52,988 bases of DNA. It comes from Clostridiales bacterium (lineage in GTDB: Bacteria; Bacillota; Clostridia; Oscillospirales; Oscillospiraceae). The translations under genes were made by a program, and so were the position numbers. The stretch spans positions 1-52,988 of the forward strand of contig JAJQCJ010000082.1 in assembly GCA_021202775.1 (NCBI GenBank), given 5' to 3'. Numbering within the stretch: position 1 is the stretch's first letter; each line of letters begins with the position of its first letter. The notes below the pieces were generated by a model. It worked only from the letters and a program-made list of their open reading frames with translations, ran no database searches and had not been told where the DNA came from. Below are positions 9,115 through 18,081 of this stretch, piece by piece.

Positions 9115-10332
9115 GTGAATGTTTGTGAACGCTTTTTGCGTTATGTGTCCTTTGACACCCAGTCGGACGGGGAGAGTCAGACCGTCCCCAGCACCGCAAA
9201 GCAGCTGGCGCTGGCCGAGGTGCTGCGGCAGGAGCTGGCAGAGCTGGGGCTGGAGGACGTGAAGCTGGACGCCTACGGCCGGGTATACGGCCGCCTCCCC
9301 GCCACCCCCGGCTGTGAAGACCTGCCCGGCCTGGGGCTGATCTCTCACATGGATACGGCGGCGGAGGAGATCGGCGCCAACGTGAAGCCCCGCATTGTGG
9401 ACTACCAGGGGGGCGACATCGTCCTGAATGAAAAGCTGGGCATTGTCCTGTCCCCCAGGGAGTTCCCCAGCCTGAACCGGTATGTGGGGAATCACCTCAT
9501 CGTCACCGACGGCACCACCCTGCTGGGTGCAGACGACAAGGCGGGGGTGGCGGAAATCGTCAGCGCCCTGGCCTGTCTGGTGGAGCATCCTGACCTGGCC
9601 CACCGGGCGGTCTACGTGGCCTTCACCCCGGACGAGGAGATCGGCCGGGGACCGGAGCACTTTGACTTTGACTATTTCCAGGTGCCCTATGCCTATACTG
9701 TGGACGGCGGCGAGCTGGGCGGGCTGGAGTATGAGAACTTCAACGCCGCCTCCGCGAAAATCGTCGTCCACGGCCGGAGCATCCATCCCGGCTCGGCCAA
9801 GAACAAGATGGTGAACGCCGTCCTCCTGGCCACCGAGCTGATTCAGATGCTCCCGCCGGCGGAGACCCCGGCCCACACAGAGGGCTATGAGGGCTTCTAC
9901 CATGTGGGCGGCATCAAGGGGGATACCAGCTCCGCCACAGTGGGCATCATCATCCGGGACCATGACCGGGCCAGCTTCGAGGCCCGGAAAGCCTTCCTGG
10001 AGCAGGTGGTGGCCTTCCTGAACGCCAAGTACGGCGAGGAGCGGTTCACCCTGACCCTGCGGGATTCCTATTACAACATGAAGTCCTGCATTGAGCCCCA
10101 CATGGAGCTGATCGAGCAGGCCAAACGAGCCTTCCTGGAGGCGGGGGTGCAGCCCTGCACCGTCCCCATCCGGGGCGGCACCGACGGCGCACAGCTGAGC
10201 TATCAGGGTCTCCCCTGCCCCAACCTGTCCGTGGGCGGCGTGAACTATCACGGCCTGTACGAGTATATCCCGGTGGAGTCCATGGAGGCCATGGTGCGGG
10301 TGCTGGTGAACCTGGTGCGGGCGGATGGCTGA
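9115..10332 (+). CDS. pepT: Peptidase T (tripeptide aminopeptidase)
   Basis: M20-family dizinc aminopeptidase that releases N-terminal residues from tripeptides in the cytosol. 405 residues. Metal and catalytic motifs are visible in order: SHMDTA, GADDKAG and TPDEEIGRG, then the dimerisation part and the C-terminal VGGVNYHGLYEYIP. The GTG at 9115 gives an N-terminus VCERFLRYVSFDTQSD that aligns with known PepT starts; in-frame TTG 9094 and GTG 9106 are alternatives. It follows clpE by 34 nt, so both may share a transcript for protein turnover. Confidence 0.93.
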   Translation: MNVCERFLRYVSFDTQSDGESQTVPSTAKQLALAEVLRQELAELGLEDVKLDAYGRVYGRLPATPGCEDLPGLGLISHMDTAAEEIGANVKPRIVDYQGGDIVLNEKLGIVLSPREFPSLNRYVGNHLIVTDGTTLLGADDKAGVAEIVSALACLVEHPDLAHRAVYVAFTPDEEIGRGPEHFDFDYFQVPYAYTVDGGELGGLEYENFNAASAKIVVHGRSIHPGSAKNKMVNAVLLATELIQMLPPAETPAHTEGYEGFYHVGGIKGDTSSATVGIIIRDHDRASFEARKAFLEQVVAFLNAKYGEERFTLTLRDSYYNMKSCIEPHMELIEQAKRAFLEAGVQPCTVPIRGGTDGAQLSYQGLPCPNLSVGGVNYHGLYEYIPVESMEAMVRVLVNLVRADG

Positions 10333-11410
10333 TAACAGCGTACTGGTGGGCATGTCCGGAGGTGTGGACAGCTCCGTGGCCGCCGCCCTGCTGCTGGAGC
10401 AGGGGTACGCGGTCACCGGCTGCACCATGCACCTCTTCGGCAATGACGCCCTGGGGCTGGGGCAGGAATCCACCTGCTGCAGCCTCAGCGACGTGGAGGA
10501 CGCCCGCCGGGTGTGCTGGAAGCTGGGAATTGCCCACTATGTGCTGAATTTTAAGGAGCAGTTTCGCCGGGAGGTCATGGCCGACTTTGCGGAAAGCTAC
10601 CTCCGGGGGGAAACCCCCAACCCCTGTATCCGCTGCAACGGCGAACTGAAATTTGGGGCCATGCTCCACCGGGCAGCGGAGCTGGGGCTTAATTATGTCG
10701 CCACGGGGCACTACGCCAGGATTGAACAGTCCGGGGGCCGTTACCTGCTGAAAAAGGCGGCGGACAGCCAAAAGGACCAGACCTATTTTCTCTACAACCT
10801 GACCCAGCCCCAGCTGGCCCATACCCTGATGCCCCTGGGCGCGCTGACCAAGGCCCAGGTGCGGCTTTTGGCGGAGCGGTACGGCTTCCTGAACGCAAAA
10901 AAGGGGGACAGCCAGGACATCTGCTTCGTGCCGGACGGAGACTACGGCGCTTTTATTGAGCGATTTACCGGTCAGTCTTGCCCGCCGGGGGATTTTATTG
11001 ACCGGGACGGCAACGTGCTGGGCAGGCACAGAGGCCATATCCGCTACACCCTGGGCCAGCGGAAGGGGCTGGAAATCGCCCTGGGCCAGCGGGCCTATGT
11101 GACGGCCAAGGACCCGGCCCGGAACACCGTCACCCTGGGGTGCAACGAGGAGCTGTTTTCCGACGGCCTGGCGGCCAGGGATTTGAACCTGATTGCCTGT
11201 GACCGGCTGGATTCCCCCATCCGCTGCACGGCGAAGATTCGCCACAGCCGGCAGGAGGCCCCGGCCACCGCCGTCCAGACCGGGGAGCACACCCTGGAGG
11301 TGCAGTTTGACCAGCCCCAGCGGGCGGTCACGCCGGGGCAGGCGGTGGTGTTGTACGACGGCGAGGTCGTCCTGGGCGGGGCGACCATTGACAGCGCGAT
11401 GCAGCGTTAA
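10325..11410 (+). CDS. mnmA: tRNA-specific 2-thiouridylase MnmA
   Basis: Adenylates and thiolates U34 of tRNA(Lys/Glu/Gln), with sulfur from an IscS-type donor. 361 residues. The PP-loop GMSGGVDSS starts at residue 9, the first catalytic cysteine lies in NPCIRCNGELKFG and the second in SQDICFV. The C-terminal part is the usual beta-barrel. The ATG overlaps the end of pepT by 8 nt, so translation is coupled. Confidence 0.95.
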   Translation: MADNSVLVGMSGGVDSSVAAALLLEQGYAVTGCTMHLFGNDALGLGQESTCCSLSDVEDARRVCWKLGIAHYVLNFKEQFRREVMADFAESYLRGETPNPCIRCNGELKFGAMLHRAAELGLNYVATGHYARIEQSGGRYLLKKAADSQKDQTYFLYNLTQPQLAHTLMPLGALTKAQVRLLAERYGFLNAKKGDSQDICFVPDGDYGAFIERFTGQSCPPGDFIDRDGNVLGRHRGHIRYTLGQRKGLEIALGQRAYVTAKDPARNTVTLGCNEELFSDGLAARDLNLIACDRLDSPIRCTAKIRHSRQEAPATAVQTGEHTLEVQFDQPQRAVTPGQAVVLYDGEVVLGGATIDSAMQR

Positions 11411-11423
11411 GGAGGAATTTGCG

Positions 11424-11999
11424 ATGATGCCCACAAGAGACGAGGCTTTTGCCCTGGTGAAGGAATACAACCAGGAGCCCTTTCACATCCGCCACGCATT
11501 GACTGTGGAGAGCGCTATGCGCTCCTTCGCCCGGAGCCTGGGCTACGGCGATGAGGAGGAGTTCTGGGGCATTGTGGGGCTGACCCACGACCTGGACTTT
11601 GAGCGCTACCCGAAGGAGCACTGCGTTAAGAGCCAGGAGATCATGCGCCAGCATGGCTGGGATGAGCGGTTGATTCACGCCACCGCCAGCCACGGCTACG
11701 GCCTCTGCTGCGACATCAAGCCGGAGCATGAGATGGAAAAGGTGCTGTTCGCCTGCGATGAGCTGACCGGCCTGATCTACGCGGCGGCGCTGATGCGCCC
11801 CAGCAAGAGCGTGCAGGACATGGAGCTGAAAAGCATCAAAAAGAAGTTCAAGGATAAAAAATTTGCCGCCGGATGCAGCCGTGACGTTATCCTCCAGGGC
11901 GCAGAGATGCTGGGCTGGGAGCTTGGCGACCTGATGCAGCGCACCCTGGACGCCATGAAAGAGGGCGAGGCGGCCATCAACGCCTATTTCGAGGCGTAA
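11424..11999 (+). CDS. HD-domain metal-dependent phosphohydrolase-like protein
   Basis: 191 residues. It shows the HD signature expected of a metal-dependent phosphohydrolase: HIRHALTVESAM near the N-terminus, LTHDLDFERYP (the HD pair), SHGYG, and CDELTG further on. The C-terminus carries a basic stretch (KSIKKKFKDKKF) and a helical end. GGAGG at 11411-11415 is 8 nt before the ATG, which follows mnmA closely. The substrate cannot be assigned; related small HD proteins are annotated only as HDIG-type hydrolases. Confidence 0.75.
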   Translation: MMPTRDEAFALVKEYNQEPFHIRHALTVESAMRSFARSLGYGDEEEFWGIVGLTHDLDFERYPKEHCVKSQEIMRQHGWDERLIHATASHGYGLCCDIKPEHEMEKVLFACDELTGLIYAAALMRPSKSVQDMELKSIKKKFKDKKFAAGCSRDVILQGAEMLGWELGDLMQRTLDAMKEGEAAINAYFEA

Positions 12000-12037
12000 G
12001 GGAGTCCTATCCAATACACAGGTACATTGACCAAAAA

Positions 12038-12073
12038 CAACCCCCGCTTCCCTGTCACGGGAAGCGGGGGTTG
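12038..12073 (-). terminator. Terminator of the purine operon
   Basis: Perfect 15-bp stem (12038-12052 with 12059-12073) with a 6-nt loop. On the minus strand it is followed by TTTTTGG, a U-run downstream of purD. It also sits at the end of the converging plus-strand genes but has no T-tract on that strand. Confidence 0.85.
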
Positions 12074-12093
12074 CCGTATTGCCGGGGCAGATA

Positions 12094-13356
12094 TCAGTCC
12101 ACCCACACCTTGCCGATGTCGGTGCGGTACTGCATATCCTTCCAGGTGATGGGTTTGGCGGCGGCGTAGGCGTTGGCCACGGCCTCCTGCAGGGTGTCGC
12201 CCCGGGCGGTGACGCCCAGCACCCGGCCGCCATTGGTCAGGTAAGCGCCGTCGGGGCCAAATTTGGTGCCCGCATGGAACACATAAGCGCCTTCCACCTG
12301 CTCCAGGCCGGAAATGACGTTGCCCTTCTCGTAGGCCATGGGATAGCCTCCGGAGGCCAGCACCAGGCAGCAGGCCGCCCCGTCCTTCCAGCGGATGTCG
12401 ATTTGGTCCAGGGTGCCGTCGATGCAGGCGTTGAAGATGTCAAACAGGTCGCTGTCCAGCAGGTACAGCAGGGGCTGCGTCTCCGGGTCGCCAAAGCGGG
12501 CGTTGTACTCCACCACCTTGGGGCCGTCGGGGGTCAGCATCAGGCCGAAGTAGAGCACGCCGTGGAAGGGGCGGCCCTCTGCCTTCATGGCCTGAATGGT
12601 GGGCTGGAAAATCTCCGCCATGCAGCGCTGAGCGATCTCCTGGGTATAGTTGGGGGAGGGAGCGAAGGCGCCCATGCCGCCGGTGTTGGGGCCCTTGTTG
12701 CCGTCAAAGGCCCGCTTGTGGTCCTGAGAGGACAGCATGGGAACCACGTGTTCCCCGTCCGCGAAGGCCAGCACCGTCACCTCCGGGCCGGTCATGCATT
12801 CCTCGATGACCACGGTGGAGCCGGAGGCGCCGAACTTGCCGTCCTCCATCATCTCCCGGACGGCCTGCTTGGCCTCCTCCACCGTGGCGGCCACGGTGAC
12901 GCCCTTCCCCAGGGCCAGGCCGTCGGCCTTCACCACGATGGGCGCGCCCTGGGCCTCAATATAGTCCAGCGCGGCCTGCTCCTCGGTGAAGGTCTGGTAC
13001 TTTGCGGTGGGGATGTGGTACTTCGCCATCAGATCCTTGGAGAAGGACTTGGACGCCTCGATGATGGCGGCGTTCTTCCGGGGGCCGAAGGCCCGGATGC
13101 CGGCCTCCTCCATGGCGTCCACCATGCCCAGGGCCAGGGGGTCATCCGGGGCCACCATGACAAAGTCCATGGCGTTCTCCTTCGCCCACTGCACCATCTT
13201 TGCCACGTCCGTGGCCCCGATGGGAACGCAGGTGGCCAGCTGGGCGATGCCCGCGTTGCCCGGAGCGCAGTACAGCTCCGTCACCTTGGGGGACTGGGCC
13301 AGCTTCCAGCAGATGGCATGTTCGCGGCCACCGCCGCCGACGACTAATACTTTCAT
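12094..13356 (-). CDS. purD: Phosphoribosylamine-glycine ligase (GARS)
   Basis: ATP-grasp enzyme joining glycine to 5-phosphoribosylamine to form GAR, the second step of de novo purine synthesis. 420 residues, standard length. It begins MKVLVVGGGGREHAICWKL, the hallmark PurD N-terminus, and carries KADGLALGKGV, GPEVTVLAF and NTGGMGAF. It is the last gene of the purine operon, directly before the strong terminator. A normal bacterial PurD; nothing appears damaged. Confidence 0.97.
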   Translation of the reverse strand: MKVLVVGGGGREHAICWKLAQSPKVTELYCAPGNAGIAQLATCVPIGATDVAKMVQWAKENAMDFVMVAPDDPLALGMVDAMEEAGIRAFGPRKNAAIIEASKSFSKDLMAKYHIPTAKYQTFTEEQAALDYIEAQGAPIVVKADGLALGKGVTVAATVEEAKQAVREMMEDGKFGASGSTVVIEECMTGPEVTVLAFADGEHVVPMLSSQDHKRAFDGNKGPNTGGMGAFAPSPNYTQEIAQRCMAEIFQPTIQAMKAEGRPFHGVLYFGLMLTPDGPKVVEYNARFGDPETQPLLYLLDSDLFDIFNACIDGTLDQIDIRWKDGAACCLVLASGGYPMAYEKGNVISGLEQVEGAYVFHAGTKFGPDGAYLTNGGRVLGVTARGDTLQEAVANAYAAAKPITWKDMQYRTDIGKVWVD

Positions 13357-13394
13357 GTTTCACAGCTCCTTTTTATGATTTCGTTATGATAGCC

Positions 13395-14423
13395 TTACTG
13401 TACGCTGACCGTCCCGGCCAGCACCTGCTTATAATCTTCGTAGTTTTTCTCCAGCAGAGTGGGGGTGTCCAGCCCATAGGGGCATTTGCCCTTGCACCTG
13501 CCGCAGTGGAGGCACTGCTCAATGCGCTTCATCTTCTCCTGCCACTCCGGGGTCAGCCAGGACTGGGCGGGGGCCCGCCGCAGCATCAGGGACATCCGGG
13601 CGCAGCTGTTGATCTCGATGCCCACCGGGCAGGGCATACAGTAGCCGCAGCCCCGGCAGAACTCGCCCCGGAGCTGGGCCCGGTCCCGGTCGATCACCGC
13701 CTGCAGCTCCGCCGTCAGGACAGGGGGTTCGTCGATGTAGGAGAGGAACTCGTCCAGCTCCCCTTCCCGCTGCACGCCCCAGATGGGCAGCACGTTGTCA
13801 AACTGGGCCTCAAAGGCGTAGGCCGCGGCGGAGTTGGTGATCAGGCCGCCGGACAGGGCCTTCATGGCGATAAAACCCATGTTTTTCTCCCGGCACAGCT
13901 CCACCAGCTCCAGCTCCTGCTCCCCGGAGATGTAGGAGAAGGGGAATTGCAGCGTCTCGTACAGTCCGGAGGCGATGGCCTCCTTCGCCACCGCCAGGCG
14001 GTGGTTGGTGATGCCGATGTGGCGCACCAGCCCTTTCGCTTTGGCCTCCAGCATGGCCTCGTAGACCCCGGTGCCGTCCCCCGGTTTGGGGCACCAGGAG
14101 GGGTTGTGGAACTGGTAGAGGTCGATATAATCGGTGCGCAGGTTGCCGAGAGAGGTGTTCAAATCCTTCCAGAAGTCCTCCGCCGTCTCGGCGGCGGTTT
14201 TCGTGGCCAGATAGACCTGGTCCCGGATGCCCTCCAGGGCCTGGCCCAGCTTGCATTCGCTGTCGGTATAGAACCGGGCGGTGTCAAAGAAGCGGATTCC
14301 GGCATGGTACGCCTTCCGAATCAGCCGGACGGCGTCCTCCTGGGAGATGCGCTGAATGGGCAGGGCGCCGAAGCCGTTCCTGTTCACGGTGATGCCGGTG
14401 CTGCCCAGGGTGACCATATCCAT
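13395..14423 (-). CDS. Aldo/keto reductase with C-terminal 4Fe-4S ferredoxin domain
   Basis: 342 residues. The N-terminal two-thirds is an AKR barrel with FDTARFYTDSE (catalytic Asp and Tyr), TKTAAET and DYIDLYQFHNP (catalytic His). The C-terminal third has two cysteine clusters, CRGCGYCMPCPVGI and CLHCGRCKGKCPYG, consistent with iron-sulfur binding. Such fused proteins are common in anaerobes; their substrates are mostly unknown. ATG 14423 was chosen over the upstream in-frame Met because GGAGGG lies 6 nt before it. It is embedded between two purine genes with no known role in that pathway. Confidence 0.85.
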   Translation of the reverse strand: MDMVTLGSTGITVNRNGFGALPIQRISQEDAVRLIRKAYHAGIRFFDTARFYTDSECKLGQALEGIRDQVYLATKTAAETAEDFWKDLNTSLGNLRTDYIDLYQFHNPSWCPKPGDGTGVYEAMLEAKAKGLVRHIGITNHRLAVAKEAIASGLYETLQFPFSYISGEQELELVELCREKNMGFIAMKALSGGLITNSAAAYAFEAQFDNVLPIWGVQREGELDEFLSYIDEPPVLTAELQAVIDRDRAQLRGEFCRGCGYCMPCPVGIEINSCARMSLMLRRAPAQSWLTPEWQEKMKRIEQCLHCGRCKGKCPYGLDTPTLLEKNYEDYKQVLAGTVSVQ

Positions 14424-14452
14424 AGCGTTCCCTCCGTTCAAAAGAAAGGCAA

Positions 14453-14484
14453 CGCGCCTGCCGTGGAATTCTGCGGCAGGCGCG
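14453..14484 (-). terminator. Intra-operon hairpin after the AICAR transformylase gene
   Basis: CGCGCCTGCCG (14453-14463) pairs with CGGCAGGCGCG (14474-14484), 11 bp. On the minus strand it is followed by a T-rich stretch (TTGCCTTTCTTTTG). It probably reduces read-through into the reductase and purD, or stabilises the upstream mRNA end. Confidence 0.55.
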
Positions 14485-14492
14485 CTTTGTCA

Positions 14493-15671
14493 TTAGTGAT
14501 GGAACAGCCGCATTCCGGTGAAGCACATGGTAATCCCGTGGCTGTTGCAGGCGGCGATGACGTTATCGTCCCGGATGGAGCCACCCGGCTCGGCGATGTA
14601 CTGGACGCCGGACTTGAAGGCCCGCTCCACATTGTCGCCAAAGGGGAAGAAGGCGTCGCTGCCGCAGGCCACGCCGGACAGCTTGGAGACCCATTCCTTT
14701 TTCTCCGCCTCGGTGAGGGGCTCTGGCTTGACCTTGAAGCTCCCCTGCCACACGCCGTCGGCCAGAATGTCCTCATACTCATTGGAGGTGTAGACGTCGA
14801 TGGCGTTGTCCCGGTCGGGGCGGCGGATGCCGTCCACGAACTGGAGGCCCAGGACCTTCGGGTGCTGGCGCATCCACCAGTTGTTGGCCTTGTCGCCGGC
14901 CAGACGGGTGCAGTGAATGCGGCTCTGCTGGCCCGCCCCCACGCCGATGGTCTGGCCGTCCTTGACGTAGCAGACGGAGTTGGACTGGGTGTATTTCAGG
15001 GTGATGAGGGAGAGGATCAGGTCGGTCTTGGCGCTGTCAGGGAGGGTCTTGTTCTCGGTGACGATGTTGGAGAGCATGGCCTCGTCGATGGTCAGGAAGC
15101 TGTGGCCCTGCTCAAAGACCACGCCGAAGATCTCCCGCCGCTCCTGGGCCTTGGGGACGTAGTTGGGGTCGATCTGAATGACGTTGTAGTTGCCCTTCTT
15201 CTTGGTTTTCAGGATGGCAAGGGCCTCGTCGGTGTAGCCGGGGGCGATGATGCCGTCGGAGACTTCGGCCTTGAGATAGGTTGCAGTGGAGGCGTCGCAG
15301 ACGTCGGACAGGGCAGCCCAGTCGCCATAGGAGCAGAGCCGGTCAGCGCCTCTGGCCCGGATGTATGCGGAGGCGATGGGGGACACTTCGGCGTTCTCCT
15401 CCACAAAGTAGATGTGCCGGTCAATGTCCGTCAGGGGCCTGGCCACGGCGGCTCCGGCGGGGGAAACGTGCTTAAAGGAGGCGGCGGCAGGCAGGCCGGT
15501 GGAGGCTTTCAGCTCGCTGACCAGCTGCCAGGAGTTGAAGGCGTCCATAAAGTTGATATAGCCCGGACGGCCGTTCAGCACGATGATGGGCAGGTCGCCG
15601 CCGTCCGCCATGTAGATTTTAGAGGGCTTTTGGTTGGGGTTCAAGCCGTATTTCAGTTCCAGTTCCTTCAT
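14493..15671 (-). CDS. purH: AICAR transformylase, stand-alone (PurH C-terminal type)
   Basis: Phosphoribosylaminoimidazolecarboxamide formyltransferase, which transfers a formyl group from 10-formyl-THF to AICAR. From the ATG at 15671 it has 392 residues, too short for bifunctional PurH, and it lacks the N-terminal MGS-like IMP cyclohydrolase domain. The Lys-His pair in SFKHVSPAG matches the catalytic residues of the PurH transformylase domain. A GTG at 15677 has better spacing (6 nt) from GAAAGG and is an alternative start. The missing cyclohydrolase step is supplied by the purO gene immediately upstream. Confidence 0.88.
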   Translation of the reverse strand: MKELELKYGLNPNQKPSKIYMADGGDLPIIVLNGRPGYINFMDAFNSWQLVSELKASTGLPAAASFKHVSPAGAAVARPLTDIDRHIYFVEENAEVSPIASAYIRARGADRLCSYGDWAALSDVCDASTATYLKAEVSDGIIAPGYTDEALAILKTKKKGNYNVIQIDPNYVPKAQERREIFGVVFEQGHSFLTIDEAMLSNIVTENKTLPDSAKTDLILSLITLKYTQSNSVCYVKDGQTIGVGAGQQSRIHCTRLAGDKANNWWMRQHPKVLGLQFVDGIRRPDRDNAIDVYTSNEYEDILADGVWQGSFKVKPEPLTEAEKKEWVSKLSGVACGSDAFFPFGDNVERAFKSGVQYIAEPGGSIRDDNVIAACNSHGITMCFTGMRLFHH

Positions 15672-15687
15672 CCTCACACACAACCTT

Positions 15688-16395
15688 TCAACCGTTTACG
15701 TTTTTAATGACATCCTGGGTCTCGCCGGTGGCCAGGTCCAGATAGCGGACAAACAGGCTGACCTTGTTGTCCCTGTTCAGGCTGTTCCACACCAGCTCAG
15801 CGAATTCCTCCGCAGAGGGAGCGTCGATGCTCACCAGCTCCGGCTCCCCTTCAAAGGAGGGCAGGGGGTCGCCGTCCCCCATATAGGTGTGGATGAAGTG
15901 GCCGTACCCAGCCACGGGAGCGTCATACTCGTAGAAGTACCGGCAGGTCTGGGACGGATCGCCCTCAAAGCTCTTGAGGATAGACAGGTTATAGCTGCCG
16001 TCAGGCTTCACCACGCCGGAGATCCGGGGGGTGTAGTTGGGGGCGTCCGGCTCAAAGGTGCGCTGGAGCAGGGCGTGGCGGTAACACTGGCCCTCCTGGA
16101 AGGCGTGCCAGATGGTGTCCGTCTGGTCGCCGTTGGTGACGATGGTCTTGCCCTCGTAGACCCGGACGGGGTGATAGATGATGAGGCTGGGGTCGGTCAT
16201 TTTGGAGGGGTCAAATGCCTCGGTGCGGATGCCGTCCCCGGTGACGGTGAAAACCCGGTTGCGGCTGTTGACGCTGCGGCCCATGATGAAGTAGCCGATG
16301 ACCGCCTTGGTGTTATCGGCGCTGCGGCCCAGGACGATGCCCCGGCCGGGATAGGAATTTGTTTGCAGAAGCTCTGCCAGATTCAAAACCTTCAT
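15688..16395 (-). CDS. purO: IMP cyclohydrolase, PurO type
   Basis: Closes the purine ring of FAICAR to give IMP, the last de novo step. 235 residues. It carries the PurO-like N-terminal pattern SYPGRGIVLGRS, then VIGYFIMGRSVNSRNRVF, and lacks any similarity to the PurH N-terminal domain. PurO was first described in archaea; related proteins occur in Clostridia. AAAGGTGAG lies 7 nt before the ATG. Position next to the stand-alone AICAR transformylase strongly supports the assignment. Catalytic residues could not be verified by eye. Confidence 0.8.
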   Translation of the reverse strand: MKVLNLAELLQTNSYPGRGIVLGRSADNTKAVIGYFIMGRSVNSRNRVFTVTGDGIRTEAFDPSKMTDPSLIIYHPVRVYEGKTIVTNGDQTDTIWHAFQEGQCYRHALLQRTFEPDAPNYTPRISGVVKPDGSYNLSILKSFEGDPSQTCRYFYEYDAPVAGYGHFIHTYMGDGDPLPSFEGEPELVSIDAPSAEEFAELVWNSLNRDNKVSLFVRYLDLATGETQDVIKNVNG

Positions 16396-16411
16396 AAACG
16401 CTCACCTTTCT

Positions 16412-17038
16412 CTACTCTGCGATATGGACGATGCGGCCCTCCACCGAGAGCTTCCCGTCGCAAAAGAGCTGCACCGCCTTCGGCAGCAGCTTCCACTCAC
16501 ATTCCTCCATGATGCGCCGCTGGAGGGTCTCCGGTGTGTCCTCCGGCAGCACGTCCACCGCCTTTTGCAGGATGATGGGGCCGCCGTCGCAGACGGCGGA
16601 GACGAAATGCACCGTGGCCCCGGACACCTTCACGCCGTAGGCCAGGGCCTTTTCGTGGACATGGAGGCCGTAGCATCCCTCCCCGCAGAAGGAGGGGATC
16701 AGGGCGGGGTGGATGTTGATGATGGCGTTGGGGTAGGCGTCCACCAGCTCCGGGGTCAGGACGTACATGAACCCGGCCAGGACGATGAGGCCGATGCCCA
16801 AATCCTTCAGCTGGAGGGCCAGGGCGGCGGTCATCTCCCGGTTGGAGGCATACTCCTTCCGGTTCACCACATAGGTTGGGATACCGGCCCTCTTCGCCCG
16901 CTCCAGAGCGTAGGCGTTGGGGGAGGAGGACACCACGGCGGTCAGCTCCCCGTTGGGGAACATCCCGGCGGCCTGGGCGTCGATCAGGGCCTGCAAATTG
17001 GTGCCGCCGCCGGACACCAGCACGGCGATCTTCACCAT
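16412..17038 (-). CDS. purN: Phosphoribosylglycinamide formyltransferase (GART)
   Basis: Formylates GAR with 10-formyl-THF. 208 residues. N-terminal VLVSGGGTNLQALID is the PurN nucleotide-binding loop; the catalytic Asn-His pair lies in NIHPALIPSF and the Asp in VCDGGPII. The start ATG shares one base with the purM stop (TGATG), so translation is coupled. Confidence 0.95.
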   Translation of the reverse strand: MVKIAVLVSGGGTNLQALIDAQAAGMFPNGELTAVVSSSPNAYALERAKRAGIPTYVVNRKEYASNREMTAALALQLKDLGIGLIVLAGFMYVLTPELVDAYPNAIINIHPALIPSFCGEGCYGLHVHEKALAYGVKVSGATVHFVSAVCDGGPIILQKAVDVLPEDTPETLQRRIMEECEWKLLPKAVQLFCDGKLSVEGRIVHIAE

Positions 17039-18081
17039 CAGTAATTCACCTCGACGGCGTTGTCGCCCTGGCCGATGTGACCGATGATAAAGGCGTGCTG
17101 ACCTGCCCGGACCACGGTGTCCAGGGCCAGGCTGGCCTGGGCTCTGGGGACGGCGATGACCATGCCGATGCCCATGTTAAAGGTGTTGTACATATCCCGG
17201 GTGGGGATGTTGCCCGCCCGCTGGATGATGTCAAAGATGGGGGGGCAGGGGAAGGCGTTGGTGTCGATGACGGCGGTGAGCCCTTCCTTCATCATCCGGG
17301 GAACGTTCTCGTAGAAGCCGCCGCCGGTGATATGGCTGACGCCGTGGATGTCCACCCCGGCGGACATGAGCTGACGGATGGCGTTGACGTAAATGCGGGT
17401 GGGCTTCAACAGCTCCTCGCCGATGGTGCAGCCCAGGGTGTCGGAGTAGTCGGCATAGTGATGCTCCACATCCAGCACCTTTCGCACCAGGGAGAAACCG
17501 TTGGAGTGGACGCCGTTGGAGGTCAGGCCCAGAAGGATGTCGCCGGGGGCCATATGGTCGTGGGTGATGACCTTCTCCCGGTCCACAATGCCCACGGAGA
17601 AGCCCGCCAGGTCGTACTCGTCCTCCGGGTAGAAGCCGGGCATTTCGGCGGTCTCGCCGCCGATGAGGGCGCAGCCCGCCATGCGGCAGCCGTCGGTGAT
17701 GCCCTTCACAATGGCCTCGATGCGGGCGGGGATGTTTTTGCCGCAGGCGATATAGTCCAGGAAGAACATGGGCATGGCCCCGCCGCAGATGATGTCGTTG
17801 ACGCACATGGCCACGCAGTCAATGCCCACCGTGTCATGCTTGTCCATCAGGAAGGCGATTTTCAGCTTGGTGCCCACGCCGTCGGTGCCGGAGACCAGCA
17901 TGGGGGTTTTCATCCCCGTCAGGTCGGGCTGGAACAGGCCGCCGAAGTCCCCAATGCTGCCCACCACGCCTTTGATATAGGTGGACTCCACCAGGGGGCG
18001 GATGCGGTCCACCGCCTCGTAGCCGGCTGTGACGTCTACACCGGCGGCGGCATAGGAGTCAGATTTGCTGTTGGTAATCAT
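17038..18081 (-). CDS. purM: AIR synthetase (phosphoribosylformylglycinamidine cyclo-ligase)
   Basis: ATP-dependent ring closure of FGAM to AIR. 347 residues. SYAAAGVDVTAGYEAVDRI at the N-terminus, SGTDGVGTKLKIA, GGETAEMPGFY and HITGGGFYENVPR are characteristic PurM motifs. The start ATG at 18081 has AGGAGGG 9 nt upstream and overlaps the purF stop as ATGA. The longer open frame upstream is only purF read out of frame. Confidence 0.96.
   Translation of the reverse strand: MITNSKSDSYAAAGVDVTAGYEAVDRIRPLVESTYIKGVVGSIGDFGGLFQPDLTGMKTPMLVSGTDGVGTKLKIAFLMDKHDTVGIDCVAMCVNDIICGGAMPMFFLDYIACGKNIPARIEAIVKGITDGCRMAGCALIGGETAEMPGFYPEDEYDLAGFSVGIVDREKVITHDHMAPGDILLGLTSNGVHSNGFSLVRKVLDVEHHYADYSDTLGCTIGEELLKPTRIYVNAIRQLMSAGVDIHGVSHITGGGFYENVPRMMKEGLTAVIDTNAFPCPPIFDIIQRAGNIPTRDMYNTFNMGIGMVIAVPRAQASLALDTVVRAGQHAFIIGHIGQGDNAVEVNY

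Noticed and set aside
13200-15707. 835-codon plus-strand frame opposite purD, the reductase and purH
   Set aside because: A mirror of three real genes, no ribosome site or motif, low-complexity His/Gly/Val/Leu composition.
14493-16395. Frameshifted or broken bifunctional purH
   Set aside because: The two frames encode unrelated complete proteins (transformylase and PurO type), each with its own ribosome site; neither contains a PurH N-terminal domain.
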